Positions 1 to 7,727 of a stretch of DNA of 64,000 bases are shown piece after piece. How positions within the stretch are numbered: position 1 is the stretch's first letter; every line of letters starts with the position of its first letter. The translations under genes and the position numbers were made by a program. The stretch is taken from NCBI RefSeq assembly GCF_009728935.1, contig NZ_CP034235.1:2084001-2148000 (forward strand), in the 5' to 3' direction. The notes below the pieces were generated by a model, which did not search any database, was not told the origin of the DNA, and was given only the letters and a program-made list of their open reading frames with translations. Source of the stretch: Paenibacillus psychroresistens. GTDB lineage: Bacteria; Bacillota; Bacilli; Paenibacillales; NBRC-103111.

Positions 1-1
1 A

Positions 2-1144
2 GCTGCAGGGCTGAACACACTTACGATTCATACGGGGGTATTAGGTCCTGCGTTTTACTTGCCTGAAGTCTCGAATGAAGAAATTGCTACCTTAGGTGGT
101 GCTGACTTACAGCATCTCATCTCTACACAAGATCGTGGTCTAGCTGTAGAAACTATGATGAATGGAGCGATTGCTAAGGTAATTGAATTGCATAATAAAG
201 GGCAAATAGATGGAATTATTGGTTTAGGCGGGAGTGCGGGCACTACGATTGGCGCTGCTGCTATGCGATCACTTCCAATTGGCATTCCCAAGGTTATGGT
301 TACTACGATGGCATCTGGAAATACCCGGCCTTATGTAGGGATGAAAGACGTAACACTATTTAATTCAATTGTAGATATATCCGGGTTAAATCGTATATCC
401 CGTCAAATGTTAGCCAATGCGGCTAATGCATTAATTGGTATGGTTCAAGGACAAGCTTTATTAGCGGATATAGACAAGCCATTGATTGCGACTACGATGT
501 TTGGGGTAACAACACCCTGTGTGGATAAGGCAAGAAGTTACTTGGAAGAGCAAGGCTTCGAGGTTTTAGTTTTTCATGGAACAGGTATTGGCGGACAAAC
601 TATGGAGCATTTAATTGCTGCTGGCTTTTTTGCAGGTGTACTGGATATAACAACTAGTGAGTTGGCCGATGATGTTGCTGGAGGCTTATTAAGTGCAGGT
701 CCGACTCGCTTAACGATGGCGGGTCAGTTTGGCATTCCGCAGGTGGTTTCCTTGGGGGCGTTAGATATGGCTAACTTTGGTCCGCTTGAAACGGTTCCTG
801 AGCAACTGAGGACGAGACAGCTCCACCAGCATAACCCCAATATAACCTTAATGCGCACCAATATAGCGGAGAATAAACGGCTAGGTGAATTGATTGCATC
901 TAAATTAAATAGGTATCCAGATCGCGTTTCCCTCTACATTCCTTTAAAGGGTGTATCTGCACTTGATAAAGAAGGTCAGCCATTTAATGGGCCTCAAGAG
1001 GATGCGGCATTGTTCCAAGCTCTTCGTGAAAAGCTTGATCCTCGTATTGAGCTTGTGGAATTGGATAACCATATCAACGATGAAGAATTCGCACTCCAAA
1101 TGGCAAAGAAGCTAGTCTTCTTAATTAATAATCAGACAATTTAA
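2..1144 (+). CDS. Tm-1-like ATP-binding domain protein (UPF0261 family), 5' end outside window
   Basis: The frame is open from the left edge of the window, so the true start lies upstream; about 380 codons are visible against a family length near 400, so only a short N-terminal part is missing. The protein resembles the UPF0261/Tm-1-like family, whose plant relative Tm-1 binds ATP and a viral helicase; the bacterial role is not established. A glycine-rich stretch (GLGGSAGTTIGAAA) about 75 codons in fits the nucleotide-binding part of the first Rossmann-like domain. The next gene follows after 15 bases and belongs to a family very often adjacent to, or fused with, this one, so the two probably act together. 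The internal TTG at 59 is not a likely start because homologous sequence continues upstream of it. Family call is by recognition. Confidence 0.85.
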   Translation, partial: AAGLNTLTIHTGVLGPAFYLPEVSNEEIATLGGADLQHLISTQDRGLAVETMMNGAIAKVIELHNKGQIDGIIGLGGSAGTTIGAAAMRSLPIGIPKVMVTTMASGNTRPYVGMKDVTLFNSIVDISGLNRISRQMLANAANALIGMVQGQALLADIDKPLIATTMFGVTTPCVDKARSYLEEQGFEVLVFHGTGIGGQTMEHLIAAGFFAGVLDITTSELADDVAGGLLSAGPTRLTMAGQFGIPQVVSLGALDMANFGPLETVPEQLRTRQLHQHNPNITLMRTNIAENKRLGELIASKLNRYPDRVSLYIPLKGVSALDKEGQPFNGPQEDAALFQALREKLDPRIELVELDNHINDEEFALQMAKKLVFLINNQTI

Positions 1145-1159
1145 TAGGAGGGTTTTCAT

Positions 1160-1987
1160 ATGTCATTTACTAGAGAACAAATTTTGGAACGTTTACACGC
1201 AAGGGTAGCTGCTGGGGTTCCTATTATTGGAGCAGGAGCGGGTACAGGGATTTCGGCTAAAAGTGCGGAAGCTGGCGGCATAGATTTAATCATAATATAT
1301 AACTCAGGGCGGTTTCGCATGGCTGGACGAGGATCAGTAGCAGGTATGCTGCCTTATGGCGACGCTAACCAAATCGTTGTTGATATGGGACGAGAGGTCC
1401 TACCTATTGTTAAAGACACACCAGTGTTAGCTGGAGTATGTGGAACAGATCCTTTTCGAATTATGCCATTGTTTTTGAAACAAATTAAAGAGATGGGCTT
1501 CTCAGGTGTTCAGAACTATCCAACGGTTGGTTACTTTGATGGGATAGCAAGACAGGATATGGAGGAAACGGGATTTAGCTACGATCTTGAGGTTGAAATG
1601 ATTGGGCATGCTAAGGAGCTTGGACTTTTTACCTCACCTTATGTTTACAATGAAATTGAAGCTGAGAAAATGACAAAAGCTGGGGCCGATGTTTTAGTCG
1701 CGCATATGGGATTAACTACTAAAGGTACAATTGGTTCTAAATCAGCCCAGCTCATCGATGTTTGTGTAGAAAAAATTCAATCCATACATGATGTAGCGAA
1801 ATCAATAAATCCCAATATTTTAGTCATTTGCCATGGGGGGCCAATTTCTGAGCCGGAGGATGTACAATATGTCCTTTCAAAAACCAAAGGAATAGCAGGA
1901 TTCTTCGGGGCATCTAGTATTGAAAGATTGCCCACCGAAAAAGCAATTCGAGATCAGGTCATAGCTTTTAAAAATGTAAAGGTTTAG
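1160..1987 (+). CDS. Phosphoenolpyruvate hydrolase family protein (TIM barrel)
   Basis: This 275-residue protein matches the PEP_hydrolase/TIM-barrel signal-transduction family (the C-terminal part of plant Tm-1-like proteins). Recognisable segments are the early GAGAGTGISAKSAEAGG loop, the LIIIYNSGRFRMAGRGS strand-loop and the HMGLTTKGTIGS phosphate-loop region. A strong AGGAGGG ribosome site at 1146-1152 lies 7 bases before the ATG. It is the second gene of a two-gene unit with the Tm-1-like gene. Despite the family name, the physiological substrate is not settled, so only the fold and family are claimed. Confidence 0.87.
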   Translation: MSFTREQILERLHARVAAGVPIIGAGAGTGISAKSAEAGGIDLIIIYNSGRFRMAGRGSVAGMLPYGDANQIVVDMGREVLPIVKDTPVLAGVCGTDPFRIMPLFLKQIKEMGFSGVQNYPTVGYFDGIARQDMEETGFSYDLEVEMIGHAKELGLFTSPYVYNEIEAEKMTKAGADVLVAHMGLTTKGTIGSKSAQLIDVCVEKIQSIHDVAKSINPNILVICHGGPISEPEDVQYVLSKTKGIAGFFGASSIERLPTEKAIRDQVIAFKNVKV

Positions 1988-2013
1988 ATATTCGAATCGG
2001 CATTCGCTAGGTA

Positions 2014-2053
2014 CTTTTATATTATTGACTCGACCGCAGACATAATATAAAAG
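2014..2053 (+). terminator. Inverted repeat after the PEP-hydrolase gene
   Basis: A perfect 12-base inverted repeat (CTTTTATATTAT / ATAATATAAAAG) with a 16-base loop lies 27 bases after the stop codon. It is AT-rich and lacks a clean T-run, so it is only a weak terminator candidate; a better hairpin with a T-run lies at 2108-2172. Confidence 0.35.
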
Positions 2054-2107
2054 AAGAATTTAAAAATAGATATTTATCAATGATAGTACTCGTGTTAAAA
2101 ATAGGAA

Positions 2108-2172
2108 AGAATCCCGATCAGGGTGAGGAGCTTAGGCTGACTCTTGCATACCGATCTGGATTCTATTTTTTT
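2108..2172 (+). terminator. Hairpin followed by a T-run
   Basis: AGAATCCCGATC (2108-2119) pairs with GATCTGGATTCT (2153-2164) with one mismatch and is followed by a run of seven T at 2166-2172. This could end transcription of the upstream two-gene unit. Confidence 0.45.
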
Positions 2173-2197
2173 CGTCTTAAAGGTTTCTGGGTTTTCT

Positions 2198-2460
2198 TCA
2201 GTTATTTTCCATTTTTTCAACAGTGGTTTGCCTAGCCTGCTGTTTGGTTATGACTTCACCGTCTACATCACAGATGACATAAGGGCGATCATCTTTGAGT
2301 ACTTTAAGGATGTGAAAAACCAGTTTAGTAGCTACAGTGCAGGTTGCTTTGGTGTGTTGGTCGTCATTTTACCGCCCTTGCCTTCCATTAAATCCGATTC
2401 GCTTTTGCCGGGAATCATACTGGTAAAGCCGCGGAATGCTTCGGTCGTGAGGAAGTGATC
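2198..2460 (-). pseudogene. Frameshifted protein remnant, possibly C-terminal end of a mobile-element protein
   Basis: On the minus strand two reading frames continue one another. The first gives DHFLTTEAFRGFTSMIPGKS and runs to a stop after KQPAL. The next frame continues through VATKLVFHILKVLKDDRPYV and ends MENN-stop at 2198. The hand-over between frames near 2325 suggests one older gene broken by a frameshift. The plus-strand frame over the same bases has no ribosome site and no recognisable motif. I do not recognise the family with certainty; the short C-terminal look is reminiscent of transposases, but this is a guess. Confidence 0.3.
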
Positions 2461-2941
2461 TGGATTAACTCATCTGTATTTGCTATTTGCTCAAAAGACT
2501 ATTTGGTTTGATTAAAAAACTTTATTTTCTTAAATCTAACTAAATTTCTAACCAAGATGACCCTATTAAAAAACTTTAATTATTTTAGAATGCCAATTAA
2601 GCTTTATAAATCATTGGTTAAATCTTGGGCATCATACAAAAACTTTATTTTATTTCGTCATAAAACACAGTTTAGTTTATATGTTTGATTTGCTGTTTCA
2701 CCTTATAGATCCAATCACAAAAAAAATAGGTGGGAGCGTAATGCGATCTCTTCCTTTTTTGCAGCAAAATGTCGACTAATAAGGAGAATCGTAAGGAAAT
2801 GTGGATAATATTTACTATTACAATTTGAGTTTTGTAGATTGGAATGTTCTTTAAGCGAAATAACTATTTGGAGTTTCAATTTCCTCTGTAGTGTGTATAT
2901 TTAAGTATTGTTATAAATACGAAAATAGGGTGTGACTAATC
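2461..2941. other. AT-rich gene-free stretch with repeated AAAAACTTTA motifs
   Basis: No supportable gene. The stretch carries three copies of a motif ATTAAAAAACTTTA / ACAAAAACTTTA (2511-2528, 2565-2580, 2636-2655). Two more copies occur in inverted orientation at 5831-5869, on the far side of the accessory block. Confidence 0.6.
2634..2653 (+). repeat. Left arm of a 20-bp perfect inverted repeat
   Basis: ATACAAAAACTTTATTTTAT here is identical to the reverse complement of 5830-5849. The two arms bracket 3.2 kb holding the small peptide gene, VOC gene, TetR gene and permease gene. Confidence 0.6.
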
Positions 2942-3019
2942 ATGAATACAGTGTTAATCATTATTATTGTTATATTAGTATTTGGCGGTGGCGGATTCTT
3001 TTACAGTCGAAGAAGATAA
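2942..3019 (+). CDS. Small hydrophobic peptide (25 aa), single membrane span
   Basis: The short frame reads MNTVLIIIIVILVFGGGGF and ends with FYSRRR. It has one membrane span of about 14 residues, a glycine cluster and a basic C-terminus, so N-out/C-in insertion is plausible. Peptides with this layout (hydrophobic start, GGGG, short aromatic/basic tail) are common and mostly uncharacterised in Bacillales. A weak purine-rich stretch (AGGGTGTG) precedes the ATG. It is too short for usual gene callers. It lies about 50 bases before the VOC gene and may be cotranscribed. Confidence 0.5.
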   Translation: MNTVLIIIIVILVFGGGGFFYSRRR

Positions 3020-3072
3020 ATGGAACGATTTAGCCGTAAAATAAATTAAGAAAAGAAAAGAGGAGAATGAAC

Positions 3073-3447
3073 ATGGTAAAGAAAGTTTGGATAAACCTAC
3101 CTGTGAAAGATCCCCAAAAGTCTATAGAGTTTTTCAACCAGCTCGGATTTTCTGAGGATCCGCGATACGGTGATTGCTTAACCATTGGAGATATTATTGT
3201 GATGCTTTTTCCTGAGCCTACATTCAAAAGCTCAACGTTAAATGAAATTGCAGATACAAAACAAGGTACAGAAGTATTGATTACCATTGAAGCAGAGAAC
3301 AAGGAAGAAGTGGATGAAATGGTAGAAAAGGCGGAAAAGGCAGGCGGCACAATCTTTAGTAAGCCAAATGTTCATGGATCGATGTATGGCGCCGGTTTCT
3401 CCGATTTGGATGGTCATCGGTGGAATGTATTGTATATAGGAGAGTAA
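3073..3447 (+). CDS. VOC (glyoxalase/bleomycin-resistance superfamily) protein
   Basis: This 124-residue single-domain protein has the VOC pattern: KKVWINLPVKDPQKSIEFF at the start (beta strand, then SxxFF helix), a central IIVMLFPEP strand, and FSDLDGHRWNVLY at the end, where DxDGHxW is the usual second metal/ligand half-site. Length is normal for one betaalphabetabetabeta pair. AGGAG at 3061-3065 lies 7 bases before the ATG at 3073; the ATG at 3067 is only 1 base from it and was not chosen. Function (detoxification or binding) cannot be told from sequence. Confidence 0.85.
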   Translation: MVKKVWINLPVKDPQKSIEFFNQLGFSEDPRYGDCLTIGDIIVMLFPEPTFKSSTLNEIADTKQGTEVLITIEAENKEEVDEMVEKAEKAGGTIFSKPNVHGSMYGAGFSDLDGHRWNVLYIGE

Positions 3448-3515
3448 GATTCAGAAAGATTAGGCATTAGAATGTTTGACTTACTATCCGAACCATATAG
3501 TTTAATGTTTGCTTG

Positions 3516-3544
3516 TTGACTTCAATAGAATAATAAATTATAAT
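3516..3544 (+). promoter_or_regulatory. Sigma-A type promoter of the TetR gene
   Basis: TTGACT at 3516-3521, a 17-base spacer and a perfect TATAAT at 3539-3544. A near-perfect palindrome starts on the very next base, covering the predicted transcription start, as expected for autorepression. Confidence 0.75.
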
Positions 3545-3568
3545 TTCGTTACACGATCGTTTAATGAA
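3545..3568. promoter_or_regulatory. TetR operator, copy 1
   Basis: A 24-base palindrome with core ACGATCGT in which 20 of 24 positions are symmetric, starting TTCGTT and ending AATGAA. It directly abuts the TATAAT of the TetR gene. A second site with 19/27 aligned identity and the same outer arms lies at 4241-4264 before the permease gene. Confidence 0.7.
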
Positions 3569-3598
3569 TTTGTGCAATTAAGATAGGAGAACGAGATC

Positions 3599-4225
3599 AT
3601 GAAAAAAGTGCCCAGAACTAGTCGCGACCTTCAGGCAGCTGAACGCAGAGCTCAAATTCTACAAGGCGCTAAGGAGTTATTTGCTAAGCACGGTTATCAT
3701 GGTACTTCTATTCGGACACTCAACAAGCATATAGAGATTACAGATGGGCTGTTGTATCATTATTTCCCTGGCGGCAAGCAGGAAATTCTGGAGACCATTT
3801 TTCAGGAGACTCAGGCTTACAGGGTGAAGATTATGGATGATCTGATTGCCGGTATTAAGCCGGGGCAGCCATTGGAAGAGGCGCTTTATCTTCTGGTTAG
3901 CGGCATGGTCAAAACGATGGCAGGCGATAGAGATTTCTTGAAAATCATGCTGCACAATTCCGAATCGATTATGTCAGAGGACAAAAATTTTTTCAGCAAA
4001 ATGATTTTGCAAAGGAGTCAAGCACTAACTGATGCTTTGGCACATAGAGCGAAGGACGGAGAAATTCGTGAAATGGACTTTCAAGCTGCCGCAAAACAAG
4101 TCGTTTCGATAGGCATTATGGCTGTTTTTTCTGAAGTGACAGAATTGAACCTAGTCGACAACTCGGACGTGGAAAGTTATTTGAAGAATATGGTCACTTT
4201 TACAGTCTCGTTATGGAGAAAGTGA
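3599..4225 (+). CDS. TetR/AcrR family transcriptional regulator
   Basis: A 208-residue protein with the typical N-terminal TetR helix-turn-helix: RRAQILQGAKELFAKHGYHG, then TSIRTLNKHIEITDGLLYHY with the YHYF signature at about residue 50. The C-terminal ligand domain is unassigned, as is normal for the family. AGGAGA precedes the ATG. It has its own consensus promoter with a palindrome on the start site, and a matching palindrome lies before the permease gene 64 bases downstream, so it is probably an autorepressor that also controls the permease. The inducer is unknown. Confidence 0.9.
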   Translation: MKKVPRTSRDLQAAERRAQILQGAKELFAKHGYHGTSIRTLNKHIEITDGLLYHYFPGGKQEILETIFQETQAYRVKIMDDLIAGIKPGQPLEEALYLLVSGMVKTMAGDRDFLKIMLHNSESIMSEDKNFFSKMILQRSQALTDALAHRAKDGEIREMDFQAAAKQVVSIGIMAVFSEVTELNLVDNSDVESYLKNMVTFTVSLWRK

Positions 4226-4240
4226 TTATTTTTTTGCTAA

Positions 4241-4264
4241 TTCGTTCACACAACGTTGAATGAA
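4241..4264. promoter_or_regulatory. TetR operator, copy 2, before the permease gene
   Basis: The arms TTCGTTCA and TGAATGAA form an inverted repeat around an 8-base centre. It shares the outer sequence of the 3545-3568 site and lies between the TetR stop codon and the permease ribosome site, so it should repress the permease. Confidence 0.65.
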
Positions 4265-4288
4265 TTAAATGCCTATAGGAGGATGTAT

Positions 4289-5497
4289 ATGAATCGTTTT
4301 TTTAAACAGAAACACCCGTATCTTGCTATTCCTGCTGTTTTTCTTGTCGTCCTGTTTCTTGGTTTAGCTCAACTAGGATCAACAGTCAACCCTGCACCGA
4401 AGAATTTGCCTGTACTGCTTGTTCAGAGCGATAGCGGAGTTAAATTGCCGACTAATCAAGAAATGAATTTTGGCAAGACGATTGAGGATAAATTATCAAT
4501 GGCTCCAGCTTCAGTAGGTGTGATTTCCCCGCTGCATTGGTCGATACTGGGGACCGAGCAGGAAGCAATCGACGCGATGAATCATGAGCAGGCTTACGCT
4601 GCCATCGTGGTTCCAGCTGATTTTAGTACTAAAATTACCAGTTTGTTGACCCCCCAGCCTCTGCCCTCCTTGATTACTGTCTATGTGAATCAAGGGATGA
4701 ATTATAACGGAGCAGCCATGACAAACCAAGTAATCAGCCAGATGGTTGCAGGCATCAACGTGCAAATAAGAGAGCAGCTGTTGGCTCAACTTGGACAACA
4801 CAGCGGTACTACGCTAACCATTGATCAAGCCAAAGCATTCGCTTCACCTATTTCTGTCACAACGAAAATGATCAATGCTGTAGGAACGAATAGCTCGAAC
4901 GGCAATGCGCCTATTGTTCTGACTCAGCTTGCCTGGTTTGGTGCTATGGTGGGTACTATGTTACTTTTTATAGCATCAATGAAAGCAGTTCAATCAGGCT
5001 CACGTCTCCACCGCCTTGGCATACGGGTAGCTCAGATCTCGGGTGGTGTTGTCGTTAATGCGGCAGCAGCTGGCAGTATTCTTCTGATAGCAGGCCAATG
5101 GCTGGGATTATCGATTCCAAATTATGGGGAGACCTATCTTTTCTTGTTCTTTGCCGGATTCATATTCTTCCTGCTGCAAACCGCGATTGTGAGCTGGCTT
5201 GGACTTGCAGGCGTGCCGTTATTCGTCCTAGTTTTTTTCTTCGGTGCACCAGTATTGTCTCTGCCACCGCAACTGCTTCCAGCCTTCAGCCATGACTGGC
5301 TCTACTCGTGGATACCGCTTCGTTTCTCTGTAGAGGGGCTGCGCGATTTGTTCTATTTTGGTAAAGGGTTAAATATAGGCGATGCAATCTGGACATTAAG
5401 TATCATCGGCTTCGCAAGTATTGTGCTTAGTCTCCTGTCTGTTTTGAAAAAACATAAAGAACCAGCGATTAGTGTGGAGCAGGGAACTGCCATTTAG
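4289..5497 (+). CDS. ABC-2-like membrane permease (YhgE/Pip or DUF3533-like)
   Basis: A 402-residue integral membrane protein with one N-terminal span (about residues 10-28), a roughly 200-residue extracytoplasmic region, then five or so spans to the end. This is the layout of ABC-2 type or YhgE/Pip-like exporters. No ATPase gene is adjacent, so a partner must be encoded elsewhere or the protein acts alone. AGGAGG at 4277-4282 lies 6 bases before the ATG at 4289; earlier in-frame starts were rejected. The gene sits under a TetR operator, which fits an efflux or stress export role, but the substrate is unknown. Confidence 0.75.
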   Translation: MNRFFKQKHPYLAIPAVFLVVLFLGLAQLGSTVNPAPKNLPVLLVQSDSGVKLPTNQEMNFGKTIEDKLSMAPASVGVISPLHWSILGTEQEAIDAMNHEQAYAAIVVPADFSTKITSLLTPQPLPSLITVYVNQGMNYNGAAMTNQVISQMVAGINVQIREQLLAQLGQHSGTTLTIDQAKAFASPISVTTKMINAVGTNSSNGNAPIVLTQLAWFGAMVGTMLLFIASMKAVQSGSRLHRLGIRVAQISGGVVVNAAAAGSILLIAGQWLGLSIPNYGETYLFLFFAGFIFFLLQTAIVSWLGLAGVPLFVLVFFFGAPVLSLPPQLLPAFSHDWLYSWIPLRFSVEGLRDLFYFGKGLNIGDAIWTLSIIGFASIVLSLLSVLKKHKEPAISVEQGTAI

Positions 5498-5628
5498 CAT
5501 ATTTTGTTTGAACAGCTATTTACTGGTCAGATACTGGCCCCTACATCCAAATTGGCTTTCTAGAATAGCATTTATCTTGTTAAATAAAGCGCCATTCAGC
5601 AACAGAACCTACAATTGTGTTGCTTTAA

Positions 5629-5838
5629 ACAAAAGTATCTGTTGACCTGTCAAACAATGAGATAAGCTCCATAGAAGACTTGCAGGGAAAGAAATTATTT
5701 ATTGGCTCGTACATTCTTGATCATGGGATTTATTTTCGCTATTTCAGAAGCTTAGAAAATGGATTTTCATGTGAATTATGGTTGGCGCACACGAGCTCTC
5801 TGAAAAGGATTTTGAAAATTACTGACGAGATAAAATAA
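5629..5838 (+). pseudogene. Orphan coding remnant without start codon
   Basis: A 69-codon open stretch follows a stop at 5626 and contains protein-like sequence (SSIEDLQGKKLFIGSYILD, then GIYFRYFRSLENG). It has no start codon or ribosome site and looks like the C-terminal end of a lost gene. I do not recognise the family. It ends inside the right-hand copy of the repeated ACAAAAACTTTATTTT motif. Confidence 0.3.
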
Positions 5839-5849
5839 AGTTTTTGTAT
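5830..5849 (-). repeat. Right arm of the 20-bp perfect inverted repeat
   Basis: This is the exact reverse complement of 2634-2653. A second related motif (inverted ATTAAAAAACTTTGTTTTA) follows at 5851-5869, as in the array on the left side. Confidence 0.6.
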
Positions 5850-5910
5850 ATAAAACAAAGTTTTTTAATGTGATAAATCGAATCAAACTGATTAGAAATA
5901 TTAGCTACAT

Positions 5911-5949
5911 AAAAGGCAACCAGCACAAATAAAAGGTTGTCTTTTTTTA
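5911..5949 (+). terminator. Rho-independent terminator
   Basis: AGGCAACC (5914-5921) pairs with GGTTGTCT (5935-5942), with one G-T pair, and is followed by a T-run. It may end the permease transcript. Confidence 0.55.
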
Positions 5950-6136
5950 TGCAAAAAGAAAATCTAATCAGGGTCAAACTTTGATTAATTACTGCGAAGG
6001 TCACTTATTAAGGATTGTGCCATACCGTTATGGAGCTCATTGGCAATCTGTTGTTCCCGTAATTGGTGTAGAGGTTTTTAAAATTAGGCTATATCCAGAA
6101 GGGACCACATGTCCACTCTTTTGTTGATTAAAACCA

Positions 6137-6162
6137 AAACCGCTGCCAATTGGCAGCGGTTT
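6137..6162. terminator. Perfect 26-base palindromic terminator
   Basis: AAACCGCTGCC and GGCAGCGGTTT form a perfect GC-rich stem with an AATT centre, 74 bases past the end of the leftward TetR gene. T-rich bases on both sides allow either direction. Confidence 0.65.
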
Positions 6163-6235
6163 CTTTAAGATCAAGGGCATCATTTTCTGTTGGAAAGGAA
6201 TCGCCGTTGACCGCAATCAGCTTGCTCATCCGTCA

Positions 6236-6793
6236 CTATAAATCTTTGCAACATAGGTGAATGGCAGCACTCATTTTATCTGAGAACTCTTGCCGCAGTA
6301 CAAGTGCATATTTCCAGGTTAAGGCACAAGCGCAAAGAATGTTAGCAATAGTTTTAGCTTGTTTTTCTTTGTTGTCTGTTTTCTCCTTAGATGCCGACAG
6401 AATAGTCTGTTCGATTTTCATTTGAAATAAAGAACTATTGATCATAACAGCGTTTCCGAGGATACGTTCGCATTGGGTTTGGATATCGGGATGAAGGAGT
6501 CCTACATGACGGCCGAACCACTCGTCTAATAACTTGAAAAGTTTTTCTTCCAAGCTTAATGTGTCATCTTCAATTACTTGATCAGTTGTAAGTTGACCAT
6601 CATTAAAAGCTTTAAGAAATGAGGCGCGAAAAAGGTCATCTTTATTTTTATAATGAAGGTAAATTCCCTGACGTGAGATGCCCGCAGCCTTTGCAATATC
6701 CTCAATAGATGTCTTCCTATAACCATTTTTGGAAAATACAGATATTGCTGTATCCAACACGTAATCTAGTCTTGTCGATTCTTTTTTGTCCAT
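6236..6793 (-). CDS. TetR family regulator, paralog A
   Basis: A 185-residue TetR protein with a clear HTH: TAISVFSKNGYRKTSIEDIA, then AAGISRQGIYLHYKNKDDLF. It is closely related to the next leftward gene (7006-7608); both begin MDKKES and share the same HTH, so they arose by duplication. There is no ribosome site before the ATG. Instead TTGACA-17-TAATTT ends 6 bases before it, so the transcript is predicted to begin at the start codon. No divergent target gene is adjacent to this copy. Ligand unknown. Confidence 0.88.
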   Translation of the reverse strand: MDKKESTRLDYVLDTAISVFSKNGYRKTSIEDIAKAAGISRQGIYLHYKNKDDLFRASFLKAFNDGQLTTDQVIEDDTLSLEEKLFKLLDEWFGRHVGLLHPDIQTQCERILGNAVMINSSLFQMKIEQTILSASKEKTDNKEKQAKTIANILCACALTWKYALVLRQEFSDKMSAAIHLCCKDL

Positions 6794-6798
6794 ATTTT

Positions 6799-6828
6799 AA
6801 AATTAACAATTAAGTCGATGATTGTCAA
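6799..6828 (-). promoter_or_regulatory. Promoter of TetR paralog A, predicted leaderless
   Basis: On the minus strand TTGACA (6828-6823), 17 bases, then TAATTT (6805-6800). The expected start point, about 7 bases past the -10, falls on the A of the ATG at 6793. The promoter of paralog B has the same geometry. Confidence 0.55.
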
Positions 6829-6950
6829 GCTTGCTAGTACTCCAATTACTCGGACTGAAAGGCATTATTGCTTATTTATTCATGATAACAATAGAGAGAA
6901 AAGTGCACGATAAGAAACAGAGCCATTTTTCTTAATAAAAGATGAATTAA

Positions 6951-7017
6951 ACAAAGCCCCACATAAACTGGGGCTTTGTCTACAGTCTGAGTCTAACTGA
7001 GTTTTTCAGTTAGACTC
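6951..7017. terminator. Two hairpins after TetR paralog B
   Basis: GAGTCTAACTGA (6989-7000) pairs with TCAGTTAGACTC (7006-7017), the second arm lying within the last codons of the gene. ACAAAGCCCC (6951-6960) pairs with GGGGCTTTGT (6970-6979) just beyond. Together they likely end the leftward transcript and insulate the two TetR genes. Confidence 0.65.
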
Positions 7018-7608
7018 TTTATTTGTAGCTTCTTTTAAATTACTTAAATCACGGCAACACAAGTGGATTGCATCAGACATCTTCACCATAAATTCATGAC
7101 GTGAAGAGCAACTATGTTTCCATTTCGATCCACAGGCAAATAATATCTCGGCAATAATCGCAGCATCTTTAACCGATTCCGTTGATTCTTTTACAGATGA
7201 AGCCTGAATGATTTTTTGAAGTTTTGTTTGGAAAGAGGAATTACTTGTTGCAATAACATCCCCGAGAACGCGCTGACATTGAGCAGCAAGATCGGAGGCT
7301 TCAGGAAGAAGGAGGCCAGCATGCCGACCAAACCATTCATCTAATGCTTTAAACAGTTTTTCTTCCAGCGATAACGCATCATCATCAAGTATCTGATCTC
7401 CCACTTGAAGGCCGTCATAAATCGTTTTTTGAATTGAAGCGCTAAAGATACTCTCTTTATTTTTAAAATGAAGATATATCCCTTGTCGAGAGATGCCCGC
7501 TGCTGTTGCGATATCCTCAATGGACGTTTTTCTATAACCGTATCGTGAAAAAATATTAAGAGCTGTTTCAAGAACATGTCCCAGTCTTGCCGATTCTTTT
7601 TTATCCAT
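7006..7608 (-). CDS. TetR family regulator, paralog B
   Basis: A 200-residue TetR protein with HTH segment TALNIFSRYGYRKTSIEDIA, then TAAGISRQGIYLHFKNKESI. It is paralogous to 6236-6793, with a slightly longer C-terminus. It is transcribed away from the aldo/keto reductase at 7961, and the shared region holds back-to-back -35 boxes and a palindrome, so it probably represses that reductase. No ribosome site precedes the ATG; TTGACA-17-TAACTT places the start of transcription on the ATG itself. A second minus frame overlapping the N-terminal part is only a shadow. Confidence 0.9.
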   Translation of the reverse strand: MDKKESARLGHVLETALNIFSRYGYRKTSIEDIATAAGISRQGIYLHFKNKESIFSASIQKTIYDGLQVGDQILDDDALSLEEKLFKALDEWFGRHAGLLLPEASDLAAQCQRVLGDVIATSNSSFQTKLQKIIQASSVKESTESVKDAAIIAEILFACGSKWKHSCSSRHEFMVKMSDAIHLCCRDLSNLKEATNKESN

Positions 7609-7614
7609 GAGTTT

Positions 7615-7690
7615 AAGTTAACAAAATAGATGAAAAGTGTCAAGTTTTTTTGTTTTATTACTTGACATTAAGTACAGTTAGTGTAAATAT
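7615..7690. promoter_or_regulatory. Divergent promoters with a TetR-type palindrome
   Basis: Leftward: TTGACA (7643-7638), 17 bases, TAACTT (7620-7615). Rightward: TTGACA (7662-7667) with an AT-rich -10 near 7684-7690. Bases 7665-7684 (ACATTAAGTACAGTTAGTGT) are an imperfect palindrome, 14 of 20 positions symmetric, in the rightward spacer. The two -35 boxes also form an inverted repeat AGTGTCAAGT / ACTTGACATT, which would let one regulator control both directions. Confidence 0.6.
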
Positions 7691-7727
7691 AGTAAATGTT
7701 AATTCAAAATTTAAATTATGGAGGGAC

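Noticed and set aside
2144-2458. Plus-strand 104-codon frame
   Set aside because: No ribosome site or motif; the minus strand shows a better, frameshifted protein-like sequence over the same bases.
5819-6004. Minus-strand 61-codon frame
   Set aside because: Runs across a terminator hairpin and AT-rich repeats; chance frame.
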